From Desulfitibacter alkalitolerans DSM 16504 (GTDB taxonomy: Bacteria; Bacillota; DSM-16504; Desulfitibacterales; Desulfitibacteraceae), in NCBI RefSeq assembly GCF_000620305.1, contig NZ_KK211102.1, forward strand, positions 208,504-272,503: a DNA stretch of 64,000 bases. Direction: 5' to 3'. A model generated the notes under the pieces. The model saw only the letters and a program-made list of their open reading frames with translations, ran no database searches and had not been told where the DNA came from. A program made the position numbers and the translations under genes. Shown here piece by piece: positions 1-9,575 of this stretch (its first letter is position 1; each line of letters starts with the position of its first letter).

Positions 1-1480
1 TTTTTTCTTTCCATCAATGGTCACCACCCCGTCATTTATTGCCATTTCCAGGGCTGCAACTGTATTCGGGTTACACCCCACAGTTACATAGGTATCAAGA
101 TCAAGAAGTCTTACTTCAGTACAAGCGCAAGGCGTATAATCCCTGGCATCGTGAGTATTGGCACCATCATGTAAAAGCTGGGGAATAATTTCTTCATCAT
201 TTAACAGTTTAGGGAAGCCTGTTCCTTCTTTGATCAATTCTACAATAGCGTACAAAAGTCTATCAGGCGTTCTGGAGTGTACCCGAACAGAAAGGTCTGG
301 ATAGTGAAGGGGAAATTCTTTTTTTGATCTAAGCACAAGGTATGTTAACTCGTTTGAAGCGTCCTGCCCATACCTTGTCTGACCACCAAGAACTGTTTGT
401 TCAAAATGGCAGTAACCCTCAAAATAATTATTTGTGGCAGTTACATTATATGGAACATAGTTTGCAATTTTAAACCACAAGCATTCCATTAATTCAAGAG
501 CTTTTTCTTCATCTATAACCCCTGCTTTGTAATCCTTTATAAAGGTTGGATACATATACTGGTCAAAACGCCCCAGAGAAATTACACCTACTGTTGGTTG
601 TTCCAATTTATAAGCTGTTTGTACAAACCACTGGCACTGTAAAGCTTCCCAGAAATTTCGTGCGGGGTGAGCTGGTATCCATTCACAATTTTGAGCAATG
701 GTCTCCAGTTCCTTTTTTCGCACCAGGTCCCTTTCCATAGAGGCTAATTCCCTGGCACGTTTGGCATAACGCTTGGCATAATCAATGAGGCCATCACAGA
801 CTATAATTGCAGATTGCAGGAAGGCCTTTTTATTATAGTCATTATTACGAACCTGGCTCAGACGTTCTTCCATTTCTTTTTTTATTGCCAGTAAACCTTT
901 GTCAATAACCTTCTTGTAATGTCCAGCCCAGTTCAACGTGGCATTAATATTTGCATTGTCTTGTAAGAGCCCAGCTGAACCCCAGTCATCATCGCCATAA
1001 ATAAGTTCCTTAGTTTCATTTGGAAGCATAGACAGATATCTTTCATGGGCACTCTTACCCTTCCAATAGGGAATAACCTTTTCTTTTATGATTTGTATCT
1101 CCTTATCTGTAATCCTATAACCGTTACCTTCCTTTGCAGCTTTTAGAGCTTTTTCAAGCCAGGGGCCCCGGAGTTCTGGAAAGAGGATAGAATGCCTTCC
1201 AGCGCCACCACAAGTTCCAACTATCAGTTCATTGTCTTCAATAACTACATCAATATGGTTAAAAATGTGGTGCAAAGCTTTTGCTCTTCTAATATTCATT
1301 GGATACTCTTCTGTTTGCGACATGGATTCGGTGAAAAGAACCGCTCTTTGAATATCAATTCTTGGCACCTGATCTCTAAATTTCGAAAGAAAACCATTAA
1401 TACGTGACCTTGGACTCATCTGACCATGGCCGCTTTCAATTCTTTTTTCTTGTTCGGTTAAATAAGCTACCTGAGCCATA
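1..1480 (-). CDS. Glycyl-radical enzyme (PFL-like C-X lyase), 3' part outside window
   Basis: Partial gene; about 493 N-terminal residues are visible, beginning MAQVAYLTEQEKR after a strong AGGAGG. The translation has the pyruvate-formate-lyase-like fold throughout (for example SLGRFDQYMYPTF and PDLSVRVHSRTPDR). The thiyl-radical cysteine is in the motif CACTEVR near residue 450, with a Glu two residues after the Cys. That C-x-E arrangement is the one found in eliminase-type members (choline lyase, glycerol dehydratase, hydroxyproline dehydratase, isethionate lyase), not in PFL itself. The glycyl-radical loop at the C-terminus lies beyond base 1, so it cannot be checked. The activase is the second gene upstream. 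The family is certain. The substrate is not: the ACTE context is not one I can match to a characterised subfamily. Confidence 0.93.
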
Positions 1481-1520
1481 AACCTCCTCCTTTTCAAGTA
1501 ATAATTTTGTTCAACCAACT

Positions 1521-1575
1521 AAAAAAACCCATAAAACACACAGGCATGACAAATGCCTTGAAGTATGTTCATGGG
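1521..1575 (-). terminator. Hairpin plus T-tract directly before the glycyl-radical enzyme gene
   Basis: On the minus strand an outer stem (CCCAT/ATGGG) encloses an inner AGGCAT/ATGCCT stem and is followed by seven T. It sits between the DUF3870 gene and the glycyl-radical gene and ends about 40 bases before the latter's start codon. It is either the terminator of the activase/DUF3870 unit or an attenuator that sets read-through into the enzyme gene. Confidence 0.7.
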
Positions 1576-1679
1576 CTTTATCTTGTTTAGTAACATCAAC
1601 TTCAACAAATTGACGCCAGCAAGAAATCCCTTATTTAATTATAAGTTAAACTGCCACTGCATCTTTTAATACAAAAATC

Positions 1680-2009
1680 TCATCTGCTGCATATTTGTTT
1701 GCCCATTTTCTCCCTGTATCTTTCAACAGCATTTTTTATAGCCTGAATTAACGAACCTGTGGTGGACAGGCAAATCTTTTCCTTTATGGTTTGAAACAAT
1801 GGCTCCAGAGATTCCTCAACGCAGTATCCATTAACCAGTTCTTCCAGACAGGCTTGTGTTAAGGGAGAAATCAAGTTAAAATTAGACTGCACAATACGAT
1901 GTGTATTCACGTCAATGAGCAGCTGAACCGACATGATCTTGTAAACTGTTATTTCCTTGGGCGGCTTAGCATTACCACCCACCAGTATACAACCCTCCAT
2001 CCTTTTCAT
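1680..2009 (-). CDS. DUF3870 domain protein
   Basis: About 109 residues starting MKRMEGCILVGGNAKPPK; the start was chosen because GGGG lies 8 bases upstream, although an in-frame ATG exists up to 2066. The sequence resembles the DUF3870 family: a glycine-rich VGGNAKPPK opening, a central NFNLISPLTQACLEEL stretch, and a C-terminal IQAIKNAVERYREK helix. There is no signal peptide or membrane segment. The family has no assigned activity that I know of. It lies between the activase gene and the glycyl-radical enzyme gene on the same strand, which suggests a role linked to that enzyme or its substrate. Its function is unknown. Confidence 0.75.
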   Translation of the reverse strand: MKRMEGCILVGGNAKPPKEITVYKIMSVQLLIDVNTHRIVQSNFNLISPLTQACLEELVNGYCVEESLEPLFQTIKEKICLSTTGSLIQAIKNAVERYREKMGKQICSR

Positions 2010-2125
2010 TGACATTTCCCCTACATCAGCTATTTTTAGAATATTATAACATATCTTCCCATGCAAATAAATAGCCTATATCTTATTTATGTGATTATCT
2101 TATTTATACGTTATATATTTCCACC

Positions 2126-3058
2126 TTATTTGTTAGTTGTACTAGTTCCTAGGTCTAATCGTGTACGTGCTTGTTGATTCATTTCTTCTATCTGGGCTTT
2201 TGCAGGTGAACCTATCCCATCCATTTTATAGGTCATGCCCAAAAATTTATATTTGTTGCTTCCATAAGGATGATAGGCAAGCAGCTCATAATCATCAATT
2301 CTTTTAAGGATAATTAGAAAATCTACAATTTCCATGATCTCTTCATTTTTATCATTAATGCCTGGTATAACTGGAGTACGAACTATAATTTCTAACTCTG
2401 GGAAAGTTTCTGTCAGCCTTTTAAGGTTTTCCAGAATAAGTTTATTATCAACCCCAGTATACTTTTTATGCTTTACAGGATTCATTAGCTTCACATCATA
2501 ATAGATAAGATTACACCATCTAGCCACTTTTTCAAGGTTTTCCCATGAACAATAGCCCGTGGTTTCAATAGCAGTATGAATGCCTACATTCTTATATTTT
2601 TCAAGTAATTCTGCCAAAAAATCAGCCTGCATAAGGGGTTCTCCTCCACTAATGGTTATACCACCATTTGAACGCCAGGTTTCTGCCTGGTCTTGGGTTT
2701 TATCAAATACCTCATTGACTGTCATATCAACACCAAAAACGTGCAGCGCCTTGGAGCAGCAAACTTCTACACAGGAGAAACAATTAATGCATCTGCTCCT
2801 ATCTATTTGGATTAACCCTTTTTTGTCAACAATGATAGCCTCTTCATTACATGTTTCAGCACAATATCCACAGTATTTGGCTCCAATACATTTTGTGTTG
2901 TTAAAGGCCAATTGGAAATCAAATAACTGGGTTTCAGGATTTGAACACCAGATGCATTTAAGTGAGCACCCTTTCATAAATACTAAATCTCTAATACCAG
3001 GTCCATCATGAACTGAATATTTTTGGATGTTAACTAATCGGCCAGTCTTGTTCTGCAA
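2126..3058 (-). CDS. Glycyl-radical enzyme activase (radical SAM)
   Basis: Installs the glycyl radical on the partner enzyme using S-adenosylmethionine and a [4Fe-4S] cluster. The radical SAM motif is KGCSLKCIWCSNPE (C-x3-C-x2-C). It is followed by two ferredoxin-type cysteine clusters (CIGAKYCGYCAETC and CINCFSCVEVCC), the insert typical of activases for non-PFL glycyl-radical enzymes, and then GGITISGGEPLMQ. At about 310 residues it is full length. I prefer a TTG start at 3058 because GGAGGTG lies six bases upstream; the ATG at 3073 overlaps that Shine-Dalgarno. Its target is very probably the glycyl-radical enzyme two genes downstream. Confidence 0.93.
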   Translation of the reverse strand: MQNKTGRLVNIQKYSVHDGPGIRDLVFMKGCSLKCIWCSNPETQLFDFQLAFNNTKCIGAKYCGYCAETCNEEAIIVDKKGLIQIDRSRCINCFSCVEVCCSKALHVFGVDMTVNEVFDKTQDQAETWRSNGGITISGGEPLMQADFLAELLEKYKNVGIHTAIETTGYCSWENLEKVARWCNLIYYDVKLMNPVKHKKYTGVDNKLILENLKRLTETFPELEIIVRTPVIPGINDKNEEIMEIVDFLIILKRIDDYELLAYHPYGSNKYKFLGMTYKMDGIGSPAKAQIEEMNQQARTRLDLGTSTTNK

Positions 3059-3080
3059 ATTTTTCACCTCCATTTAAATA

Positions 3081-3131
3081 AAAAATGCTCAAGTATGCAC
3101 AAAAAACAACTTTTACGCATATTTGAGCATT
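3081..3131 (-). terminator. Long hairpin plus T-run in the activase leader (possible attenuator)
   Basis: A 9-bp perfect inverted repeat (AATGCTCAA/TTGAGCATT, 3084-3092 and 3123-3131) continues inward with ATGC/GCAT. On the minus strand it is followed immediately by six T and then by the activase Shine-Dalgarno. A terminator placed about 25 bases before a start codon would block the glycyl-radical genes unless read-through is allowed, so it may be a regulated attenuator. Confidence 0.6.
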
Positions 3132-3341
3132 GACTTATTTTTATTGCATGGATGCCGGTACATCACTGCGAATAAGTCTCCCAAATGTTTTATTAAAATA
3201 TAGCTTAATAATAATATGAGTGGAATGTATTGTCAACATGACAACAGTTGCAGGCTCAAATCTAAACCAAACCCTTATACATTACTTTCCATTACCCGAA
3301 TTACAAATTTAGGATGCATATTAAAAATATAACATTCCTGT

Positions 3342-4388
3342 CTATAATCTTGTTCTCTTTACTTGTCTATTGAAATTTGCAACGGCCTTAACGATTTCTT
3401 TCAGGTTACTGTTTGGAGTCCGTATTGGAACAGCACATTCTGGTGAAACCAGGTTAATACCCATATGTATTAACCGAAAAACTTTTTGTTTAATATCATC
3501 AGGGGTTCCATTTAATAAAAGTTGAGGGTTGTTTATACCGCCAATTAATGTAATACGATTCTTGGCTGTTTGCAGCAAATCTTCTAATGAATTGCGTGAA
3601 TCAAAATGGAAAGCTGTAAAACCCGCCTTGGTAATGTATGAGAATCTGTCAGTTGCATCCCCGCATGTATGTAATATAACAGGACAGTATTTATTTACTT
3701 CTTTTACAGCTTCCTGCTGAATAGGCAGTAGATATTCCTTATAGCAAGCAGCGCTTACCAGGTTGCTGGTAGCATGATCTGCCCATGTAATCACATCTGC
3801 CCCCTTCTCCAGTTGAATATGGGCCATTTCCAAACTGACTTTTACTAAATCCTGCATTATTTTTCTGGCACTTTCTGGTTCAATAATTAATTTAAGAAGA
3901 TAGCTTTGAACACCATATAAATGGTACGCTAGTGTTAATGGTCCAATTGCCTTGCCAACTACAGCTGCCCTGTTATCATATCTTTTTTTTAAAAGCTCTA
4001 TGGCTTCAAAAAGTGCTTTAACAGGCTTTTTATTAATAAAACCCCTTAAATCAACTTTTACTTCTGGGGTTTTCATGAAATCCTTTTTAACTTCAGGCAT
4101 GGTATCTTTTTTCCCCCAATCTATATTGCAACCGAGGGCTGCCGCTTCTAGAACTATGCTAAAATAAGGAGCTACAGTATCAAAGCCTAGTAATTCATGG
4201 CCGGCGGACGCCAGTAAAGCCATTTTTTGAGCATCAAAATGTGCCCTTGGGAAGAAGGCCTGCACCTTTATCATGCTTTCAAGGGTAGCAACAGATGTGG
4301 GGTTTATAACAGGAAGCCTGTCAACTTCTTTGCCCTGAAGTGCAGCTATTACCCTTTCACAGCCTGTCATTTGTCTATTAATAAACAT
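3342..4388 (-). CDS. MtaA/CmuA-type UroD-fold methyltransferase
   Basis: 348 residues of the uroporphyrinogen decarboxylase superfamily, in the branch of methylcobamide:thiol (coenzyme M-type) methyltransferases. The zinc-binding motif of MtaA/MtbA is intact: H240-x-C242 in ILHTCGD and C318 in SPECAVP. Genuine HemE lacks this motif, so heme synthesis is unlikely. Such enzymes move a methyl group between a corrinoid protein and a thiol or other acceptor. The gene overlaps the end of the PucR regulator gene by 11 bases, implying co-transcription, and precedes the activase. It is closely related to the protein at 5.9-6.9 kb (same FDTxAPYFS and GxINNP blocks). No separate corrinoid protein lies beside it. 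The acceptor is unknown. Confidence 0.85.
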   Translation of the reverse strand: MFINRQMTGCERVIAALQGKEVDRLPVINPTSVATLESMIKVQAFFPRAHFDAQKMALLASAGHELLGFDTVAPYFSIVLEAAALGCNIDWGKKDTMPEVKKDFMKTPEVKVDLRGFINKKPVKALFEAIELLKKRYDNRAAVVGKAIGPLTLAYHLYGVQSYLLKLIIEPESARKIMQDLVKVSLEMAHIQLEKGADVITWADHATSNLVSAACYKEYLLPIQQEAVKEVNKYCPVILHTCGDATDRFSYITKAGFTAFHFDSRNSLEDLLQTAKNRITLIGGINNPQLLLNGTPDDIKQKVFRLIHMGINLVSPECAVPIRTPNSNLKEIVKAVANFNRQVKRTRL

Positions 4389-5568
4389 TTTGCTTCCCCT
4401 CTTGATTCATGGATTTCCTGCGAAAATAAACTAATAGCATTTTAATTATAAAAATGTTATTAAACCCTTTGTCTAGTTTAACCCCAGTAATACTTTCCAC
4501 TTTTTCTATATGCTTGGCCACTGTATTGCGATGCATGTAAAGCTTTTCTGAAGTTAACTTTATATTCATGTTATTATCAATGTATGTTTCCACAGTATCC
4601 ATAATTTGAACAAATGCATCTCCACTGTTGACAAGTTTTTGATACAGCGGCTCAAGATGCCGACCAATAAATCGTCCTGGCAGTTCATTTACAAGAGATT
4701 CCATCAATATTTCATCACCTTTAACAAATCCGCCATTTTTACCATAATATTCACTTATACTCATTATATTTATAGCCTCTAAGTAAGATTTTCTTATTCC
4801 TGAAATATCAGAAGCTATACTACCGTAAGATAGCTGTGAGGAGAAAATTCTATTATCTTTTATTTGTTCAAAAATATTAGCACATATTACATCAAGTGCC
4901 TGGTAAATAAGATGTAACTCCTCTGTATTCAAGAAGGCTTTTCCTATAATAAGAATGCTGTCATTATAGAAGGAGATAAAGTCCTGGGTAGTAATATGGA
5001 TATTATTTCTAATCTGTTTTTTCACATCCTCCTTCATCTGCTCTCGAACAATATCATAACCTAGTTGTAAATTTATATTAAAATATGCATTTTCTTTAGG
5101 TTCCAGGTATACGACAATTATAGCTCTTGGAAGGCTTAAGTCATATCCCAACTCCATTGCGGCCATTGCTAATTTCTTTTCATTTAATGCAGCCTGGCTG
5201 TCTAATAAACCTCTAATCAGTATTTCCTCTTCTTTAGTTTTGGAGTACCTTTCCATCCTGGTTTTGTCCATTGCTATCGTTTCTTCAATGGCTATTTTTA
5301 ATAATGCAGATTCAATTAACTTTTTATCCCCTTTCCAGCACAACCACCCAACAGGCTCATTTTCAAGAAAAAGTGGTAAATAATTGGTTGTATCAATTGT
5401 AACAATCCGTTCATCAGCTTTTAACTGGGCAATCTCTTTTCTAGATATACCCTTTCTGTCCAGATTAGAGCAGGCTACAATTGTGCCGTCAAAATTGGCA
5501 ACCTCTATTGGGCTGTTCCACAATTCTGACGTTCTAATGATTAGAGATTGAATACAATTCCAGTCCAT
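4378..5568 (-). CDS. PucR/CdaR-type transcriptional regulator
   Basis: 396 residues. The C-terminus (KLTSEKLYMHRNTVAKHIEK) is the PucR-type helix-turn-helix, preceded by a GGDEF-like/CdaR central region (AIIVVYLEPKENAYFN and ILIIGKAFL). The N-terminus (IIRTSELWNSPIEVANFDG) resembles a small-molecule sensory domain. The start is fixed by AGGAGGT eight bases upstream. It overlaps the downstream MtaA-like gene, so it probably controls its own operon: the MtaA-like protein, the activase and the glycyl-radical enzyme. PucR-type regulators usually respond to the substrate of the neighbouring pathway; the effector here is unknown. Confidence 0.85.
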   Translation of the reverse strand: MDWNCIQSLIIRTSELWNSPIEVANFDGTIVACSNLDRKGISRKEIAQLKADERIVTIDTTNYLPLFLENEPVGWLCWKGDKKLIESALLKIAIEETIAMDKTRMERYSKTKEEEILIRGLLDSQAALNEKKLAMAAMELGYDLSLPRAIIVVYLEPKENAYFNINLQLGYDIVREQMKEDVKKQIRNNIHITTQDFISFYNDSILIIGKAFLNTEELHLIYQALDVICANIFEQIKDNRIFSSQLSYGSIASDISGIRKSYLEAINIMSISEYYGKNGGFVKGDEILMESLVNELPGRFIGRHLEPLYQKLVNSGDAFVQIMDTVETYIDNNMNIKLTSEKLYMHRNTVAKHIEKVESITGVKLDKGFNNIFIIKMLLVYFRRKSMNQEGKQNVY

Positions 5569-5810
5569 ATTAGTTACCTCCTACTTTCTCACAGTAAAAA
5601 GATGTATCTAGAACAATGTTACAACGCAACTCTTTGTGTGAAAAGTAAAAATGTTTTTTATAGAAAACTATTTGTGGATTATCTTTAATTATAGTCTTTA
5701 CAAACTGATATAAGTAGAAAATTAATAGGTGTTTTAACTACAGCCCTATCAGTCCAAAAGGCTAACTAAACTAGAAAAAAATGTTCTAAACAGGTTTGGA
5801 AAATACATTT

Positions 5811-5845
5811 AAATAAAGCCCTCTGTCTTGTTTCAAACAAAGGGC
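5811..5845 (-). terminator. Probable terminator after the second MtaA-like gene
   Basis: An inverted repeat (GCCCT/AGGGC with an inner TTGTTT/AAACAA) lies ten bases after the stop of the 5.9-6.9 kb gene, followed on the minus strand by a T-rich stretch. The T-run is short, so efficiency is uncertain. The rest of 5,569-5,810 is AT-rich leader sequence before the PucR gene with no recognisable element. Confidence 0.55.
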
Positions 5846-5855
5846 CCTAGGCTAT

Positions 5856-6872
5856 TTAATTATCTTTACAGTATTCTTCTACAGCTTTAACAATTGCTCT
5901 TAAGTTTTCATTTGGAGTTCGTAATGGAATTGCACACTCTGGAGAAATCATTTCTATTCCTGCCTCGCAATTCTTGTATACTTCTCTACGTACATCTTCT
6001 GGCGTACCCTTATATAAAACTGTAGGATTATTGATACTTCCCGTTAGACTTATTCTGCCATCAATTATTTTTTTTGCTTCAGTTGGATTAACTTTTGAAT
6101 CAAAATGGAAACATTTAAATCCTGCTTTTGCAATATGATCAAGCCTATCTGTAGTATTTCCACATATATGAAGGATAGTTGGACCATTTATTAGTTTATT
6201 GATCTCCTGATGCACTGGTAAAAGAAAATCTTTATAACAATCTCCGCTAACCAAATCACCTGTAGCATGGTCAGCCAGTGTTACAACATCAGCCCCTGCT
6301 TCAAATTGAGCATTAGCAAACATTATAGTTACAGCCTTCAATTTTTGCAAAAACCCCCGTACTTTTTCAGGGTCTAGGATAGTGTTTATTAAAAATGATT
6401 GGACTCCATGTAAGTGGTATGATAATGTCCAAGGCCCCATTACTTTGCCTACTAAACATAAATTATCCCCATAGTATTTTTTTAGTATTCTCAATGATTC
6501 TATAACCGTATGAATTGGAGGCCTTTCAAGAAAATCACTAGGTATAACTATCTGGCTAGGGTCCTCATATAGATTTTCTAAGACATCGGGCATTGAATCA
6601 ACTTCGCCCCATCTCATTTTTGCTCCAAATGCCGCAGCTTCTTGTTGTACACTAAAGTAAGGAGCAATTGTATCAAACCCAAGCAATTCAAAACCTGTTG
6701 CAGAAAGGGTAGCCATTTTTTCCGGGTCTAAATGTGCATCAGGAAAAAAAGCACCACATTGCTCCATTGATTCAACAGTTGCCACTGAAGTAGGGTTGCC
6801 AACAGGAATGCGGTCAACTGGTTCCCTATTAAGTGCTTTTAAAACACGTTCTTTAGGCTTCATAGAATACAT
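5856..6872 (-). CDS. MtaA/CmuA-type UroD-fold methyltransferase
   Basis: 338 residues from MYSMKPKERV; the start was chosen because GAAAGGAAG lies seven bases upstream (an in-frame ATG at 6890 overlaps it). It has the complete MtaA zinc motif, H235-x-C237 (ILHICGN) and C312 (SPECAIP), and all other blocks of its paralogue at 3.3-4.4 kb. It is predicted to transfer methyl groups between a corrinoid protein and a thiol-type acceptor in the cytoplasm. It follows the GntP permease gene by about 75 bases, suggesting one transcript, and ends at a hairpin. The substrate is not visible from sequence. Confidence 0.85.
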   Translation of the reverse strand: MYSMKPKERVLKALNREPVDRIPVGNPTSVATVESMEQCGAFFPDAHLDPEKMATLSATGFELLGFDTIAPYFSVQQEAAAFGAKMRWGEVDSMPDVLENLYEDPSQIVIPSDFLERPPIHTVIESLRILKKYYGDNLCLVGKVMGPWTLSYHLHGVQSFLINTILDPEKVRGFLQKLKAVTIMFANAQFEAGADVVTLADHATGDLVSGDCYKDFLLPVHQEINKLINGPTILHICGNTTDRLDHIAKAGFKCFHFDSKVNPTEAKKIIDGRISLTGSINNPTVLYKGTPEDVRREVYKNCEAGIEMISPECAIPLRTPNENLRAIVKAVEEYCKDN

Positions 6873-6948
6873 ATTTAATCTTCCTTTCATTATGTTACAA
6901 AATTTACGCTAATTTTAAAAAACGTCTGATAAACATAGAATAACAATT

Positions 6949-8277
6949 TTAAACAAACATTGAAAGTATTAAAACACTAATAATACCTGTTATCCCCATT
7001 ACAAGAGTTGTAGCGGTAACCGCCCAGTAACCTTCAGTTATGCTCATACCTGAAAACTTGGTCACTACCCAGAAGTAACTACCATTAGCATGAACTACTG
7101 TTACAGCTCCCGCACCAATTGCAAGAACAGCTAATTCAGGTGAAATACCCAAAGATGGTAACATAGGGGCTAATATTGCAGCAGTTGTTGTAATTGCAAC
7201 TGTTGCCGAACCCTGTGCAGTAAGAATAAATGCCGCTATTAAAAATGGTAGAAGAACACCTGGTATTCCCCAAGCAGAAATAACTCCTCCCAGATATTCA
7301 CCTACGCCCGTCATAGCTAGAACTCTACCAAAAGATCCTGCTGCTCCTGTCACCATTAAAATAACAGTTGCACGTTCAAGAGCACGGCCTACCCACTGAT
7401 CTCGAACTTCTTCTGTATTAGGCGCCATTGTAAAAGCTATACCTGTACCTATAAGTAAAGCAATAGCTGGATGACCAATAAACGCAAGCAGCCCTCTTAT
7501 AGAAGAATCATCGGCTAATAATTGATTGGCAAACGATTGAGCTATAATTAATACTATTGGTACAACTATTGGCACATAAGACATAAAAGTAGATGGTGTT
7601 TTAACTTTACTTTCCTCAGTTGTTGGCTGTGCAACATCATCTTCAGTAATAAATCTTGGAAACTTATTTCGAATAAATTTTGAATTTGCCCACATAACTG
7701 CAACCAGAATAGTAGGAATAGAAACTATAATACCATAAAGGACAACCTTGCCTAAATCAGCACCTAGTATACCCGCTGCTGCAATTGGTCCCGGGGTTGG
7801 CGGTACAAACACGTGAGTTGTTAATAGTCCAGCCATTAAAGCTGCTGATAACGTCATTACAGGAACTTTACCAACTCTTGAAATTGCTCTAAAAATTGGT
7901 GAAAGAATAACAAAGCCAGAATCACAAAAAACTGGAACTGAAACTATTCCACCTGTTATCCCCATTGCAAGCGGACTACGATTTTTACCTACTACTCTTA
8001 AAACAGATTTAGCAATCTTTTCAGAAGCACCAGTAGATTCTAGAATCTCACCAATAATAACCCCTAAAGCAATGACTATACCAATATAAGTCATTAACCC
8101 TCCAAATCCTTGGGTTACAGCATTGACAACTTCTAAAGGAGAATGTCCTGTCAAAAGCCCCATAAGTATAGATGTAATAATTAGGGCTAAAAAAGCATGT
8201 AGTCTAACTTTAGAAACTAAAAGTATAAGAAATAAAATCATCACAACAATTATAGCTAATAGTAATGGGCCACTCAT
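6949..8277 (-). CDS. GntP-family permease
   Basis: 442 residues, almost entirely hydrophobic, with about twelve membrane segments. It matches the gluconate:H+ symporter family (GntP) in length and in blocks such as GFGGLMTYIGIVIALGVIIG, PVFCDSGFVIL, LLTTHVFVPPTPGP and AITTTAAILAPML. The family moves gluconate, hydroxy acids and related organic acids into the cell with protons. It is preceded by GGAGG and followed by the second MtaA-like gene. The real substrate is probably the acid handled by the surrounding pathway, not necessarily gluconate. Confidence 0.88.
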   Translation of the reverse strand: MSGPLLLAIIVVMILFLILLVSKVRLHAFLALIITSILMGLLTGHSPLEVVNAVTQGFGGLMTYIGIVIALGVIIGEILESTGASEKIAKSVLRVVGKNRSPLAMGITGGIVSVPVFCDSGFVILSPIFRAISRVGKVPVMTLSAALMAGLLTTHVFVPPTPGPIAAAGILGADLGKVVLYGIIVSIPTILVAVMWANSKFIRNKFPRFITEDDVAQPTTEESKVKTPSTFMSYVPIVVPIVLIIAQSFANQLLADDSSIRGLLAFIGHPAIALLIGTGIAFTMAPNTEEVRDQWVGRALERATVILMVTGAAGSFGRVLAMTGVGEYLGGVISAWGIPGVLLPFLIAAFILTAQGSATVAITTTAAILAPMLPSLGISPELAVLAIGAGAVTVVHANGSYFWVVTKFSGMSITEGYWAVTATTLVMGITGIISVLILSMFV

Positions 8278-8621
8278 AAATAATTCCTCCTATTTAATAA
8301 TTTTTTGTTTATTAAATTTAAACTAGTCCTTACTAAAAATCACCACCTTCTTGAAAATAAATCATTAAGTAAAATAGTATTATTCATATTTTTCTATAAA
8401 CTTTTATTTCTTTTAATATTTAAAAAAGCCTATGAACATAATGCACCCATATTACCTAATAAATTCTAGAAAAAGTGTGCAATAATGATACTTATTTGTT
8501 ACCTCAATGTTTAATATATTTTAGAATGTTGTTACATGAGTTCCTAAAAAGGATGGGAACCGTCAACATCTTACAGCTTAAATTAATATGAAAGAAGCAA
8601 TCCATGGGGGATTTATAAAGC
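8278..8621 (-). other. Intergenic leader upstream of the GntP gene
   Basis: About 340 AT-rich bases between the hydratase terminator and the GntP start. I see no open frame, tRNA or clear riboswitch. It presumably contains the GntP promoter, but no convincing -35/-10 pair can be singled out in such AT-rich DNA. Confidence 0.4.
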
Positions 8622-8658
8622 AAAAAATATCCCCACTAACTGTCCTGTTAGCAGGGAT
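8622..8658 (-). terminator. Rho-independent terminator of the first TRAP/hydratase operon
   Basis: On the minus strand, ATCCC-TGCTAAC pairs with GTTAG-TGGGGAT and is followed by a run of six T, 20 bases after the hydratase stop codon. Confidence 0.8.
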
Positions 8659-8678
8659 ATAAAGAGGAGGAGTGTTTG

Positions 8679-9458
8679 TTATTTAAATACTTTTCTTACA
8701 TTGCTATAATCACCCATAGTAGCCTGATAAATATCATTGGTATTAATCTCAATAGGTTCAAACAAAGCACCTGACAGTATGATTTCTCCAGCTTTCAAAG
8801 ACAAATTAAATTCAGCCATCTTGTTTGCCAACCAGGCTACAGCTAAAGCGGGCTGACCTAAAACAGCAGCACCAGTTCCAAATTTGCATATTTTACCGTT
8901 TTTTTCTAATACAACTCCGAGATACTTTAAGTTAACAAAGTTTATGGGGATGATATTCTCTCCAAGTGCTATCTTGGCAGCACATACATTATCAGCAATT
9001 ATATCCATAATATTGCCCTTCCATCCAACATACCTGCTGTCAACTATTTCAAAGGCTGGAAATATTCCTTCTGCAGCCTGGAGCACATGTGAAATGGTAA
9101 TCCCCGGTCCCCTTAAATCTTTTTTTAGTAAAAATGCCATTTCCACTTCCAATTTGGGCCTAATTAATTCTGTCATGTCAATATAGGCTTCTTCAGAAGC
9201 ATTCATTGAATTGAACAGGTAGCCAAAAACCGGCCCGTTAAAACCCAGCTTTTCCTGTGCCTTTCTATTAGTCAATCCAACTTTTTTACCTATTACTATT
9301 TCCCCTTCAGCTACCTTCCTTTTTACATTATTAAATTGAATACCATATGCTTCATTTATTCCAATATTGGAGCAAACTATTGATATAGGCTCAATGAATT
9401 GGTGATTTTTTTCAGCATAATAGATCTTGTCTGAAATTTTTTTAATTGTTTTTTCCAT
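8679..9458 (-). CDS. 2-keto-4-pentenoate hydratase / 4-oxalocrotonate decarboxylase family
   Basis: 259 residues of the MhpD-like branch of the fumarylacetoacetate hydrolase superfamily. Visible features are GKKVGLTNRKAQEKLGFNGP near the N-terminus and the metal-binding E-x-E in RPKLEVEMAFLL. Members hydrate 2-hydroxypentadienoate-type intermediates or decarboxylate 4-oxalocrotonate in the lower meta-cleavage pathway, using Mg or Mn. It is the last gene of the DctP-DctQ-DctM operon, 117 bases after DctM. The transporter may therefore deliver a 2-keto acid, an unsaturated acid or an aromatic-derived acid. Which of the two reactions it performs cannot be decided from sequence. Confidence 0.82.
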   Translation of the reverse strand: MEKTIKKISDKIYYAEKNHQFIEPISIVCSNIGINEAYGIQFNNVKRKVAEGEIVIGKKVGLTNRKAQEKLGFNGPVFGYLFNSMNASEEAYIDMTELIRPKLEVEMAFLLKKDLRGPGITISHVLQAAEGIFPAFEIVDSRYVGWKGNIMDIIADNVCAAKIALGENIIPINFVNLKYLGVVLEKNGKICKFGTGAAVLGQPALAVAWLANKMAEFNLSLKAGEIILSGALFEPIEINTNDIYQATMGDYSNVRKVFK

Positions 9459-9575
9459 TTTTCTTCAGCCTTTTTTAATTTCTTATTTAAAATTTTTTTG
9501 TAAACATACACCGTTTTCATAATATATTAACCGTTAATCCATTTTTCCCATTAAAAATGCCATGTTCAATTTATA

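Noticed and set aside
1-1480. Assignment of the glycyl-radical enzyme to isethionate lyase because of nearby TRAP transporters
   Set aside because: The TRAP genes are in separate operons more than 8 kb away, and the ACTE motif could not be matched with confidence.
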